From assembly GCF_001429025.1 (NCBI RefSeq), contig NZ_LMHT01000009.1, positions 96,845 to 160,844 on the forward strand: a DNA stretch of 64,000 nt. Reading direction: 5' to 3'. Both the position numbers and the translations under genes were made by a program. Under the pieces are notes generated by a model. That model did not search any database and had not been told where the DNA came from. It saw nothing but the letters and a program-made list of their open reading frames with translations. This stretch comes from Phenylobacterium sp. Root700 (GTDB lineage Bacteria > Pseudomonadota > Alphaproteobacteria > Caulobacterales > Caulobacteraceae). Shown here in pieces: positions 57,292 through 64,000 of the stretch (within the stretch, counting starts at the first letter, position 1; each line of letters begins with the position of its first letter).

Positions 57292-57361
57292 CTGTTGGCT
57301 TGTTCCCTTTCCCAGCCTGTTGGCTTGTTCCCTTTCCCAGCCTGTTGGCTTGTTCCCTTTC
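57292..57361. repeat. 25-bp tandem repeat, 2.8 copies
   Basis: Unit CTGTTGGCTTGTTCCC-TTTCCCAGC: copies at 57292-57316 and 57317-57341 are identical, and a third, 57342-57361, is cut after 20 bases. It occupies the stretch between the Zur-like box and the cobW start codon, so it lies in the promoter or 5' leader. Copy number could vary between strains. Confidence 0.85.
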
Positions 57362-57370
57362 AATGACTAG

Positions 57371-58450
57371 ATGACGTCCATGACCGACAAGACACCCGTC
57401 ACCGTCCTCACCGGCTACCTCGGCGCAGGCAAGACCACGCTCCTCAACCGGATCCTCACCGAGGACCACGGCAAGAAGTACGCCGTGATCGTCAACGAGT
57501 TCGGCGAGGTGGGCATCGACAACGACCTGATCGTCGGGGCCGACGAAGAAGTGTTCGAGATGAACAACGGCTGCGTCTGCTGCACGGTGCGCGGCGACCT
57601 GATCCGGGTTCTGTCGGGCCTGATGAAGCGCAAGGGCAAGTTCGACGCCATCATCATCGAGACCACGGGCCTGGCCGATCCCGGCCCGGTGGCCCAGACC
57701 TTCTTCGTCGACGACGACGTCAAGGCCCGCACCGTGCTCGACAGCGTCACCACCGTGGTCGACGCCAAGCACCTGCCGCTGCGGCTCGCCGATTCCCGCG
57801 AGGCGGTCGAGCAGATCGCCTTCGCCGACCAGATCGTGCTGAACAAGACCGACCTGGTCACCGAGGCCGAGCTGAAGAGCGTCGAGGCCGCGATCCGCCG
57901 GCTGAACCCGCTGGCCCCCATTCACCGCGCCCAGCGCTCGAACGTCCCGCTGGACGCCATCCTTGGCCGTGGGGGCTTTGATCTGGCCCGCATCGTCGAG
58001 GTGCAGCCCGAGTTCCTGAATCCGGTTCATGGCGAGCCGGGGCATGTCCACGATGAGGATTGCGACCACGACCATGATCACGACCATCATCATCACGGCG
58101 ACCACGATCACCACGGCCACGATCATCATGATCACGAAGACCATGCGGCTGCGGCGGGTATACGCGGCATCTCGCTCACGCTGAACAAGCCGATCCACGG
58201 TCAGCGCGTCACCGCCTGGCTGAACAAGGTGCTGGAAGAGCAGGGGCCCGACATCCTGCGCGCCAAGGGCATCCTGGATGTGGCCGGCGAGAACCGCCGC
58301 CTGGTGTTCCAGGCCGTGCACATGATCCTCGAGGGCGACTTCCAGGGCGACTGGAAGGAAGGCGACAACCGCTACAGCCGCCTGGTGTTCATCGGCCGCA
58401 ATCTCGACGAGGCCAAGCTGCGCGAAGGCTTCGAGGCCTGCGCGGCATAA
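57371..58450 (+). CDS. CobW/COG0523 family metallochaperone GTPase with His-rich loop
   Basis: 359 residues. G1 '[20 protein letters not shown]', then the metal motif '[12 protein letters not shown]' (CxCC) and '[14 protein letters not shown]', 'LNKTDLV'. A histidine-rich segment at about residues 218-258 ('[20 protein letters not shown]' then '[12 protein letters not shown]') probably binds zinc. C-terminal CobW_C domain ('[18 protein letters not shown]'). With a Zur-like box upstream it fits ZigA-type zinc delivery under zinc limitation, rather than cobalamin synthesis (no cob genes nearby). Confidence 0.9.
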   Translation: MTSMTDKTPVTVLTGYLGAGKTTLLNRILTEDHGKKYAVIVNEFGEVGIDNDLIVGADEEVFEMNNGCVCCTVRGDLIRVLSGLMKRKGKFDAIIIETTGLADPGPVAQTFFVDDDVKARTVLDSVTTVVDAKHLPLRLADSREAVEQIAFADQIVLNKTDLVTEAELKSVEAAIRRLNPLAPIHRAQRSNVPLDAILGRGGFDLARIVEVQPEFLNPVHGEPGHVHDEDCDHDHDHDHHHHGDHDHHGHDHHDHEDHAAAAGIRGISLTLNKPIHGQRVTAWLNKVLEEQGPDILRAKGILDVAGENRRLVFQAVHMILEGDFQGDWKEGDNRYSRLVFIGRNLDEAKLREGFEACAA

Positions 58451-58464
58451 GGCCGCTCCACGCT

Positions 58465-58505
58465 CGTCATCCCCGGATCAGCCTGCGGCTGACCGGAGGA
58501 TGACG
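58465..58505. repeat. CGTCATCC palindromic hairpin
   Basis: CGTCATCCCCGG... pairs with ...CCGGAGGATGACG with an internal TCAGCC/GGCTGA stem and two single-base bulges. Directly after the CobW gene and before the bidirectional terminator. Confidence 0.65.
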
Positions 58506-58530
58506 AAGCGGGTTTGCAAACGCCCAACGA

Positions 58531-58566
58531 AAAAGGCCCGCCCGGGTTTCCCTGGGCGGGCCTTTT
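58531..58566. terminator. bidirectional intrinsic terminator
   Basis: A 9-bp GGCCCGCCC/GGGCGGGCC stem (58535-58543 with 58554-58562) extended by GC pairs, with AAAA on the left and TTTT on the right. It serves the convergent cobW and exbD genes. Confidence 0.85.
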
Positions 58567-58589
58567 CGTATCGGTCGAAGGGGCTCGGC

Positions 58590-59021
58590 TTAGAGCTCTT
58601 CGTTGATCAGGGCGACTTGGAAGAAGCCGTTGCCCTGCAAGATGTTCATCACAGCCATGAAGTCGCCGTAGCGCACGGTCCGGTCGGCGCGGATGTAGAC
58701 GCGCTCTTCGGTCGGCTCGGGCTTGTTCAGGATGCGGGTCAGGTCGGCCGGGAGAGTGCCCAGGCTGGTCGGGGTTTCACCGATGAAGACCTTGCCACCC
58801 TGCTGAATGTTGATGAGCGTGGGCTCTTCAACCTTGGAGCCGGGGGGCGGCGGGATCGCCGGAGGCAGGTCGAGTTTGATCGACACTGTCGCCGCGGGGA
58901 TCGACACCATGAAGATGATGAGGAGCACCAGCATCACGTCCACGAACGGCGTGACGTTGATGTCGTTGTTCTGGCCGAGGTCGAACTTGCCGCCGCCTCC
59001 GCCACCCAGCTTCGCACCCAT
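58590..59021 (-). CDS. exbD: ExbD/TolR family biopolymer transport protein
   Basis: 143 residues from ATG 59021 (the frame runs upstream to 59204 without homology). 'INVTPFVDVMLVLLIIFMV' contains the membrane Asp of the proton channel (D-V-M-L-V-L-L). The rest is the periplasmic domain ('IRADRTVRYGDFMAVMNILQ'). It works with an ExbB/TolQ partner, which is not in the window. No TonB neighbour either, so the pair gene must be elsewhere. Confidence 0.88.
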   Translation of the reverse strand: MGAKLGGGGGGKFDLGQNNDINVTPFVDVMLVLLIIFMVSIPAATVSIKLDLPPAIPPPPGSKVEEPTLINIQQGGKVFIGETPTSLGTLPADLTRILNKPEPTEERVYIRADRTVRYGDFMAVMNILQGNGFFQVALINEEL

Positions 59022-59227
59022 AGATATTTCTTCCCCTGAGGGCCCCTTGATCAGGGCCGCCGTAAAGTCACCGACACCCATCGCTAAACAGAAAGCGATT
59101 GTAAAGCCCGAACCTTCAAAGCGACGCCCGCCGAGGGTCAGGGTTTTCACGGCGCCTGTCTGAAGGGCGCTTTTTGCGTCGAATCCGGCTCTCGCCAAAA
59201 CCAACGTTAGGCAGGTAAGACCGCGTT

Positions 59228-60193
59228 ATGACCTTCCAATACGACGCCTATGTCACCTCGGCCCTTTTCGGAAAGGCCGGAAAGGCCGCTTTCACCCTCG
59301 GGGACGGCACAGTTCGATTCGAGACCGGCGAGGTCATCGAAGCCCATGACGGGGCGATTTTGTCGGCCTGCACCCATCCGAGCGGCGATGGCGTGGTCAC
59401 CGGCGGCGACGACGGCCGCGTCGTCTGGTCGCGGGTCTCGGGCGCCGAGGAGATCGCCAAGATCCCCGGCCGCTGGATCGACGCGGTCGCCGCCTCGGCT
59501 GAATCCAAGCTGATCGCCTTCGGGGCGGGCCGCGAACTGCACGTGCGCGACACCACCGATCCGAAGTTTTCCCGAGTCTTCGTCCATGAGAAGTCGGTGG
59601 CCGACGTCGCCTTCGACCCCAAGGGGCGGCGGATCGCGGTCGCCACCTATAACGGCGCCTGGCTCTGGTACGCCAAGATCGCCGAGCAGAAGCCCTACAT
59701 TCTGAAGTGGGCCGGCAGCCATGTGGGCCTGGCCTGGAGCGCCGACGGCAAGTTCCTGATGTCGGCCATGCAGGAAAACCAGCTGCACGGCTGGCGGGTC
59801 GCCGACGACAAGAACCTGAAGATGGGCGGCTATCCGGCCAAGGTGAAGAGCATGGCCTTCCTGGCCAAGGGCCAGCTGCTGGCCACCTCCGGCGCCAACG
59901 GCGTGGTGGTCTGGCCGTTCGCCGGCGCCACCGGGCCGATGGGCAAGCAGGCCGCCGAGATCGGTTTCGACGAGAGCGCCATGGTGGTCCGGGTGTCCGG
60001 CATGCCCGGCGGTCAGCTGGTGGCCGCGGGCCTGGACGACGGCCGGGTCTGGGTCTGCGACCTGGCGGCCTCGGGGATCACGCCCCTGAAGGCCGAGAAG
60101 GGCGCGGCGATCAGCGCCCTGACCATGAGCGCCGACGGCAAGCGGGTGGCCTGGGGCGACGAGGACGGCGGCGCCGGCGTGGTCGAGGTCTAA
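59228..60193 (+). CDS. WD40 repeat protein
   Basis: 321 residues, no signal peptide. Repeated units of about 40 residues have the 'SADGK(F/R)L/VA(W/F)GDEDG' pattern ('AWSADGKFLMSAMQ', 'FLAKGQLLATSGANGVVVW', 'GGQLVAAGLDDGRVWVCD', 'MSADGKRVAWGDEDGGAGVV'), consistent with a seven-bladed propeller. It probably binds another protein. I do not know its partner. Divergent from exbD across 206 bases. Confidence 0.8.
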   Translation: MTFQYDAYVTSALFGKAGKAAFTLGDGTVRFETGEVIEAHDGAILSACTHPSGDGVVTGGDDGRVVWSRVSGAEEIAKIPGRWIDAVAASAESKLIAFGAGRELHVRDTTDPKFSRVFVHEKSVADVAFDPKGRRIAVATYNGAWLWYAKIAEQKPYILKWAGSHVGLAWSADGKFLMSAMQENQLHGWRVADDKNLKMGGYPAKVKSMAFLAKGQLLATSGANGVVVWPFAGATGPMGKQAAEIGFDESAMVVRVSGMPGGQLVAAGLDDGRVWVCDLAASGITPLKAEKGAAISALTMSADGKRVAWGDEDGGAGVVEV

Positions 60194-60206
60194 TTCTGAG
60201 TAGATG

Positions 60207-60315
60207 CTCCCCCGCTGGGGGAGCTGTCGGCGCAGCCGGCTGAGGGGGAGCTCACGCTTAAAGGCCGCCGCCCGCTCCGTCGCGCTTTGCGCGCCACCTC
60301 CCCCAGCGGGGGAGG
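60207..60315. repeat. CTCCCCC-palindrome pair
   Basis: Two GC palindromes, CTCCCCCGCTGGGGGAG (60207-60223) and its near-complement CTCCCCCAGCGGGGGAG (60298-60314), enclose about 75 bases including CGCGCTTTGCGCGCC. The two ends could also pair with each other. A different family from the GTCATCC elements. Confidence 0.6.
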
Positions 60316-60324
60316 ATCTGAAAC

Positions 60325-60987
60325 CTACTCAAACCCCTGAAGTTCGGCCCAGACCTCGAAGGGGTCGCGGCTGGAGCGCAGGGTGTTGATCGGCGCGGTT
60401 TCGTCGCGCCAGCCCAGCGCCATGCCGGAGAACACCATGTGGTCGCCTGGCAGGCCGAGCACCTCGGCCAGGGTCTTGGGATAGCGCGCCCAGTATTCCT
60501 GGGCGCAGGTGTCGAGGCCGCGCTCGACGGCCAGCAGCATCACCGTCTGCATGTACATGCCCAGGTCCGACCATTGCGGCGGCCCCAGCTTGCGGTCGAG
60601 GCAGAAGAACAGGCCGACCGGGGCGCCGAATAGTTCGCCGTTCTTGGCCAGCTGCCGCAGGCGGGCGGGCTTGTCCTCACGCGGGATATCGATGGTCCGA
60701 TAGAGGTCCTCGCCGTTCTGGAAGCGCCGCGTGCGGAACGGGTCCCAGAGGTTGGGCGGATAGACGTCGTATTCTGGTTCCTCGCCGAACGGATTGGCCG
60801 CCACCTTGGCCTTCAGCCCGGCCAGCGCCTCGCCGGCCAGGGCGTAGACTCGCCAGGGCTGCAGGTTGCCGCCGGATGGGGCGCGGGCGGCGGCTTCGAG
60901 GATTTCGCGGACGACCGCCGCGGGCGGGGTTTCCGGCTTGAAGGCGCGGATCGAGGTGCGGCGTGCGACGGCTTGGGTGACGTTCAA
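60325..60987 (-). CDS. nitroreductase family protein
   Basis: 220 residues from TTG 60987, preceded by AAGGA eight to nine bases upstream, giving 'NVTQAVARRTSIRAFKPETP' at the start as in the family; ATGs at 61017 and 61035 are alternatives without a spaced site. FMN-dependent NfsB-like fold: 'RAPSGGNLQPWRVYAL' and 'GMYMQTVMLLAVERGLDTCAQEYWARYP' (described by PSGGNLQPW and LLAVERGLDTCAQ). It reduces nitro compounds or quinones using NAD(P)H. Substrate unknown. Head-to-head with mtgA. Confidence 0.85.
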   Translation of the reverse strand: MNVTQAVARRTSIRAFKPETPPAAVVREILEAAARAPSGGNLQPWRVYALAGEALAGLKAKVAANPFGEEPEYDVYPPNLWDPFRTRRFQNGEDLYRTIDIPREDKPARLRQLAKNGELFGAPVGLFFCLDRKLGPPQWSDLGMYMQTVMLLAVERGLDTCAQEYWARYPKTLAEVLGLPGDHMVFSGMALGWRDETAPINTLRSSRDPFEVWAELQGFE

Positions 60988-61070
60988 GAGATTGCGTCCT
61001 TGCGGCGGCTTGACCATGGCCCTGGCTCGACGCATCGCTACCATCTCGCCGTGGGGTAAGGGCAAGAGCT

Positions 61071-61781
61071 TTGGGTAAGGCGTCTTCTGGAAAAGGTTTC
61101 TTCGGACGGCTGGTCCGAGGAGTGTTGATGCTGGTCCTGGTGTTCGGCCTGATCGGCCCGGTGCTGACCACGGCGATCTACCGCTTCGTGCCGCCGCCGG
61201 TGACCTGGCTGATGATTCAGCGGGTGTTCGAGGGCAAGGGCTTCGATCGGCGCTGGCGCTCGCTCGACGACATGTCGCCCCGCCTGGTGCGCGCGGTGAT
61301 CGCCGCCGAGGACGCCAAGTTCTGCGACCACAACGGTTTCGACTTCGCCGCCATGGAGAAGGCCTACGCCAGCAACGCCAAGGGGCGGACCCTGCGCGGC
61401 GGCTCGACCATCAGCCAGCAGACCGCCAAGAACGTCTTCCTGTGGCCGGGCCGCTCCTATGTCCGCAAGGGGCTGGAGGCCTATTTCACCGTCCTGATCG
61501 AGGTGATCTGGGGCAAGCAAAGGATCATGGAGGTCTATCTGAACTCCATCGAGTGGGGTCCGGGCGTCTATGGCGCCGAAGCCGCCGCGCGGAAGAACTT
61601 CGGGGTCAGCGCCAGCCAGCTCAGCCCCGCCCAGGCCGCACGGCTGGCGGCGATCTTGCCCAGCCCCCTGAAGTGGCGCGCGGCCAAGCCGGGCCCCTAT
61701 GTGAAGCGGCGCTCGGGCAAGATCACCCGGGCGGCCGGGACCATCAATCGCGAGGGCATGGCGGCCTGCGTCCTGGGTTGA
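61071..61781 (+). CDS. mtgA: monofunctional biosynthetic peptidoglycan transglycosylase
   Basis: 236 residues from TTG 61071. Membrane helix at about 15-38 ('[21 protein letters not shown]'), then the GT51 domain with '[17 protein letters not shown]', '[17 protein letters not shown]' and '[13 protein letters not shown]'. There is no transpeptidase domain, so it only polymerises glycan. About 56 bases before ald, which has its own ribosome-binding site. Confidence 0.94.
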   Translation: MGKASSGKGFFGRLVRGVLMLVLVFGLIGPVLTTAIYRFVPPPVTWLMIQRVFEGKGFDRRWRSLDDMSPRLVRAVIAAEDAKFCDHNGFDFAAMEKAYASNAKGRTLRGGSTISQQTAKNVFLWPGRSYVRKGLEAYFTVLIEVIWGKQRIMEVYLNSIEWGPGVYGAEAAARKNFGVSASQLSPAQAARLAAILPSPLKWRAAKPGPYVKRRSGKITRAAGTINREGMAACVLG

Positions 61782-61836
61782 CCGAACGCCCTCATATGGC
61801 GGCAAGCTTGAGAACGTTCTTCAAGGAGGCGGCCCC

Positions 61837-62955
61837 ATGAAAGTCGGCGTTCCCAGCGAGATCAAGCCGAACGAGCATAGGGTCGGGCTCACCCCGACCG
61901 CGGTGCGCGAATACGTCACCCACGGCCACGAGGTCCTGGTGCAGTCCGGGGCCGGGGCCGGCGCCGGCTACGCCGACGAGGCCTATATGCGGGCCGGGGC
62001 CAGGATGACGCTCGACGCCGAGGCCATCTTCAGGGACAGCAAGCTGATCGTGAAGGTGAAGGAGCCGCAAAGCTCCGAGTGGGTCCGGCTGACCGACCAG
62101 CACATCCTCTTCACCTATCTGCACCTGGCCCCCGATCCCGACCAGGCGAACGGCCTGCTGGCCTCGGGCTGCGCGGGCATCGCCTATGAGACGGTGACCG
62201 ACGCCGCCGGGGGCCTGCCGCTGCTGGCTCCGATGTCGGAGGTGGCCGGCCGGATCGCGGTGTTCTCGGCCGGGGAGACCCTGCTCAAGCACAACGGCGG
62301 CATGGGCCTGCTGATCTCCGGCGTGCCGGGGGTACCCCCGGCGCGGGTCTGCGTGCTGGGCGGCGGGGTGGTCGGCATGAACGCTGCACGGATGGCCGCG
62401 GGGCTGGGCGCCGAGGTCGTGGTGCTGGAACGCTCGATCCCGCGCATGCGCCAGCTCGACGACATGTTCCTGGGCCGCATCCTCACCCGCTACTCCACGC
62501 TCGACGCGGTGGAGGAGGAGGTGCTGAAGGCCGACGTGGTGATCGGCGCGGTGCTGACGCCGGGCGGTTCGGCGCCGAAACTGGTCCGCCGCGATCAATT
62601 GAAGCGCATGAAGCCCGGCTCGGTGCTGGTCGACGTCTCGATCGACCAGGGCGGCTGCTTCGAGACCTCGCATCCGACCACCCACGCCGACCCGACCTAT
62701 GTGGTCGACGGGGTGGTGCACTACTGCGTGGCCAACATGCCCGGCGCCGCGCCGCGCACCTCGTCGGAGGCCCTGGTCCACGCCACCCTGCCGTTCGGGC
62801 TGGCCATCGCCGACCGGGGCCTGGAAGCGCTGCGCGACAACCCGCACCTGGCCAAGGGCCTCAACGTGCTGAAGGGCGAGGTGACCCACCCGGCCGTGGC
62901 CGAGGCGCTGGGCAAGGACTTCGTCGACGTCTTCGGCGTCTGGGCGAAGCGGTGA
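61837..62955 (+). CDS. ald: alanine dehydrogenase
   Basis: 372 residues from ATG 61837 with AGGAGG nine bases upstream. 'MKVGVPSEIKPNEHRVGLTP' and the NAD fold 'VCVLGGGVVGMNAARMAAGL' are diagnostic, with catalytic His in 'FTYLHLAPD' and Lys in 'IVKVKEPQ'. It interconverts L-alanine and pyruvate, using NAD. Confidence 0.96.
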   Translation: MKVGVPSEIKPNEHRVGLTPTAVREYVTHGHEVLVQSGAGAGAGYADEAYMRAGARMTLDAEAIFRDSKLIVKVKEPQSSEWVRLTDQHILFTYLHLAPDPDQANGLLASGCAGIAYETVTDAAGGLPLLAPMSEVAGRIAVFSAGETLLKHNGGMGLLISGVPGVPPARVCVLGGGVVGMNAARMAAGLGAEVVVLERSIPRMRQLDDMFLGRILTRYSTLDAVEEEVLKADVVIGAVLTPGGSAPKLVRRDQLKRMKPGSVLVDVSIDQGGCFETSHPTTHADPTYVVDGVVHYCVANMPGAAPRTSSEALVHATLPFGLAIADRGLEALRDNPHLAKGLNVLKGEVTHPAVAEALGKDFVDVFGVWAKR

Positions 62956-62962
62956 TACGCCG

Positions 62963-63102
62963 TGTCATCCCGGAAAGCGCGAAGCGCTTGTCCGGGACCC
63001 ATGAACACCTGATCGTGCAGAACGGGGTGCGGCCACGCTGCGCGCGGGCCAGCTAAAGCGGCGTCAATGGGTCCCGGTCTTGCTTCGCAAACCGGGATGA
63101 CA
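62963..63102. repeat. large nested TGTCATCCCGG palindrome
   Basis: Outer arms TGTCATCCCGG (62963-62973) and CCGGGATGACA (63092-63102); inner arms CCGGGACCCAT (62992-63002) and ATGGGTCCCGG (63067-63077). All 11 bp and perfect. Fills the convergent gap between ald and the nucleotidyltransferase. Confidence 0.75.
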
Positions 63103-63126
63103 GCGGGCGAGGATGACGAGCCTAGG

Positions 63127-63834
63127 TCACGCCGCCCAGCGGGCCAGGTCCTGGCGGCCCTGCATGATGTCCAGCACGTCCTGCATGCTGAAGCCCGGAT
63201 CGGCAGTATGCAGGGCGGCGTAGACGGCCTTGACGAAGGCGTAGTCGGCAGGCGTTTTCACCCGCCAGTCCAGGCCAGAAAGGTCGCGCGGGGCCAGGCA
63301 GTGAGCCTGGCTGTAGCGGTCGGGCTGGGCGCGGATCTGGGCCAACGGCGAGGTGGTGGCCGCGACCTGGGGATCGGCCTGCGCCGTCGACGAACTCAGC
63401 GCCGCCGCCGTGACCACCTCGACCTCCAGGCCTTTCGGATAGGAGCGCCGCACCCGGTTGGAGGCGTAGGCCGCGCCGGTGGTCAGGGCCAGTTGGACGG
63501 CGGCGTCGATGACGGCCGGATCGACGAACGGCGAGTCGCCCTTGATCCGCACCACATGGGTGACCGGGCCGGCGGCCTCGACGCAGCGGGTGAAACGTTC
63601 GGTGAGATTGCTGGAGGCGCCGCGAAACACGGTCTGGCCGCGCGCCACGAGGAAGCTGGCCAGCGGATCGTCGGCGGTGTCGACGCTGGTGGCGACGATC
63701 AGCTTGGTGATCGTGCGCGACAGGCGGATGCGCTCGACCTGACGCCAGATCATCGGCTCGCCCTGGAGCGGGGCCATCGCCTTGCCGGGAAGGCGCGGAG
63801 AGGTCATCCGGGCCTGCAGGACGGCGAGGATCAT
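63127..63834 (-). CDS. nucleotidyltransferase family protein (SpsF/CMP-sugar synthetase-like)
   Basis: 235 residues. Starts 'MILAVLQARMTSPRLPGKAMAPLQGEPMI' (described by QARMTSPRLPGKA), the nucleotide-sugar binding loop of the acylneuraminate cytidylyltransferase/SpsF group, followed by 'VRIKGDSPFVDPAVID' with the metal Asp. It probably activates a glycan building block or acts with a surface/flagellin glycosylation enzyme. Downstream neighbour in the same strand begins 42 bases to the right (63876). Confidence 0.82.
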   Translation of the reverse strand: MILAVLQARMTSPRLPGKAMAPLQGEPMIWRQVERIRLSRTITKLIVATSVDTADDPLASFLVARGQTVFRGASSNLTERFTRCVEAAGPVTHVVRIKGDSPFVDPAVIDAAVQLALTTGAAYASNRVRRSYPKGLEVEVVTAAALSSSTAQADPQVAATTSPLAQIRAQPDRYSQAHCLAPRDLSGLDWRVKTPADYAFVKAVYAALHTADPGFSMQDVLDIMQGRQDLARWAA

Positions 63835-63875
63835 GGCGGCGGCTCCTTTGAGAGCGCGGCCCGGGGAGCCCTAAC

Positions 63876-64000
63876 TCAAGCGGCGGCCCAGGCGCGGGGA
63901 TCGAGCGCCACCGGATCGTCGATGGCCATTTCGTCCCAATCGAGATCGGGGGGCGGGCTGGAGGCCGCGGCGATCACGGCCGAGAGTTCGGCGGGCGAGG
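63876..64000 (-). CDS. C-terminal end of an unidentified protein, partial
   Basis: A minus-strand reading frame enters from the right edge and stops at 63876-63878, giving about 40 residues ('SPAELSAVIAAASSPPPDLD', 'WDEMAIDDPVALDPRAWAAA'). Codon use is GC-rich at third positions, like its neighbours. The segment is too short and disordered-looking to assign a family. Confidence 0.6.
   Translation of the reverse strand, partial: SPAELSAVIAAASSPPPDLDWDEMAIDDPVALDPRAWAAA

Noticed and set aside
57292..57361. The 25-bp repeats as a CRISPR array
   Set aside because: The repeats are directly adjacent with no spacers and no cas genes nearby.

Overview
The window is a GC-rich bacterial chromosome segment packed with core genes. 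It looks like an alphaproteobacterium of the family Caulobacteraceae (Caulobacter or Phenylobacterium). The main evidence is a DivL-type cell-cycle kinase with tyrosine in place of the phospho-acceptor histidine, an mmcB gene behind a GAAC-N7-GAAC LexA box, a detached sdhCDAB cluster, a detached atpHAGDC (F1) cluster, and the gene order rplU-rpmA-...-obgE-proB-proA-nadD-rsfS-rlmH-envC-ctpA. I see no rRNA, tRNA, CRISPR array, prophage or insertion sequence.

Layout. 1-6800: the end of a methylmalonate-semialdehyde dehydrogenase, a membrane thioredoxin-like protein, two PLP aminotransferases, zapE and a LysR regulator. 6997-12075: sdhCDAB, then a ferredoxin reductase and a [2Fe-2S] ferredoxin. 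12342-20620: a methyltransferase, an ECF sigma factor, divL, a conserved hypothetical gene overlapping a small metallopeptidase, a TetR/SDR divergent pair, and two secreted proteins. 20740-24537: three tandem ferritin-like diiron paralogs. 24626-34565: lipocalin, mmcB, a RegB/RegA redox two-component pair divergent from a SenC/SCO gene, a PHB depolymerase, a DUF45 metallopeptidase, and two convergent class A penicillin-binding proteins. 35035-44119: small secreted proteins, atpHAGDC, a guanidine-II riboswitch with its SMR exporter, and an S9 peptidase. 44147-56193: a long minus-strand run from rplU down to an alpha/beta hydrolase. 56287-64000: a metal-homeostasis pair (dmeF and a CobW-type GTPase) around a Zur-like box, ExbD, a WD40 protein, a nitroreductase, mtgA, ald and a nucleotidylyltransferase.

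The most interesting signal is a perfect or near-perfect 14-bp palindrome, TGACG-N4-CGTCA, found immediately upstream of all three diiron paralogs and, 10 kb away, upstream of the ferredoxin reductase/ferredoxin pair. I infer a co-regulated oxygenase-like system: a reductase and ferredoxin supplying electrons to three nearly identical cytosolic diiron proteins that differ only in a few patches. Its substrate is unknown.

Other points worth reading: rsfS and rlmH have no ATG, GTG or TTG start and appear to begin with CTG. A 25-bp tandem repeat sits between a Zur-like box and the CobW gene. Both AtpD and L21 carry Ala/Lys/Pro-rich tails. A family of 'GTCATCC...GGATGAC' palindromes fills many intergenic gaps.
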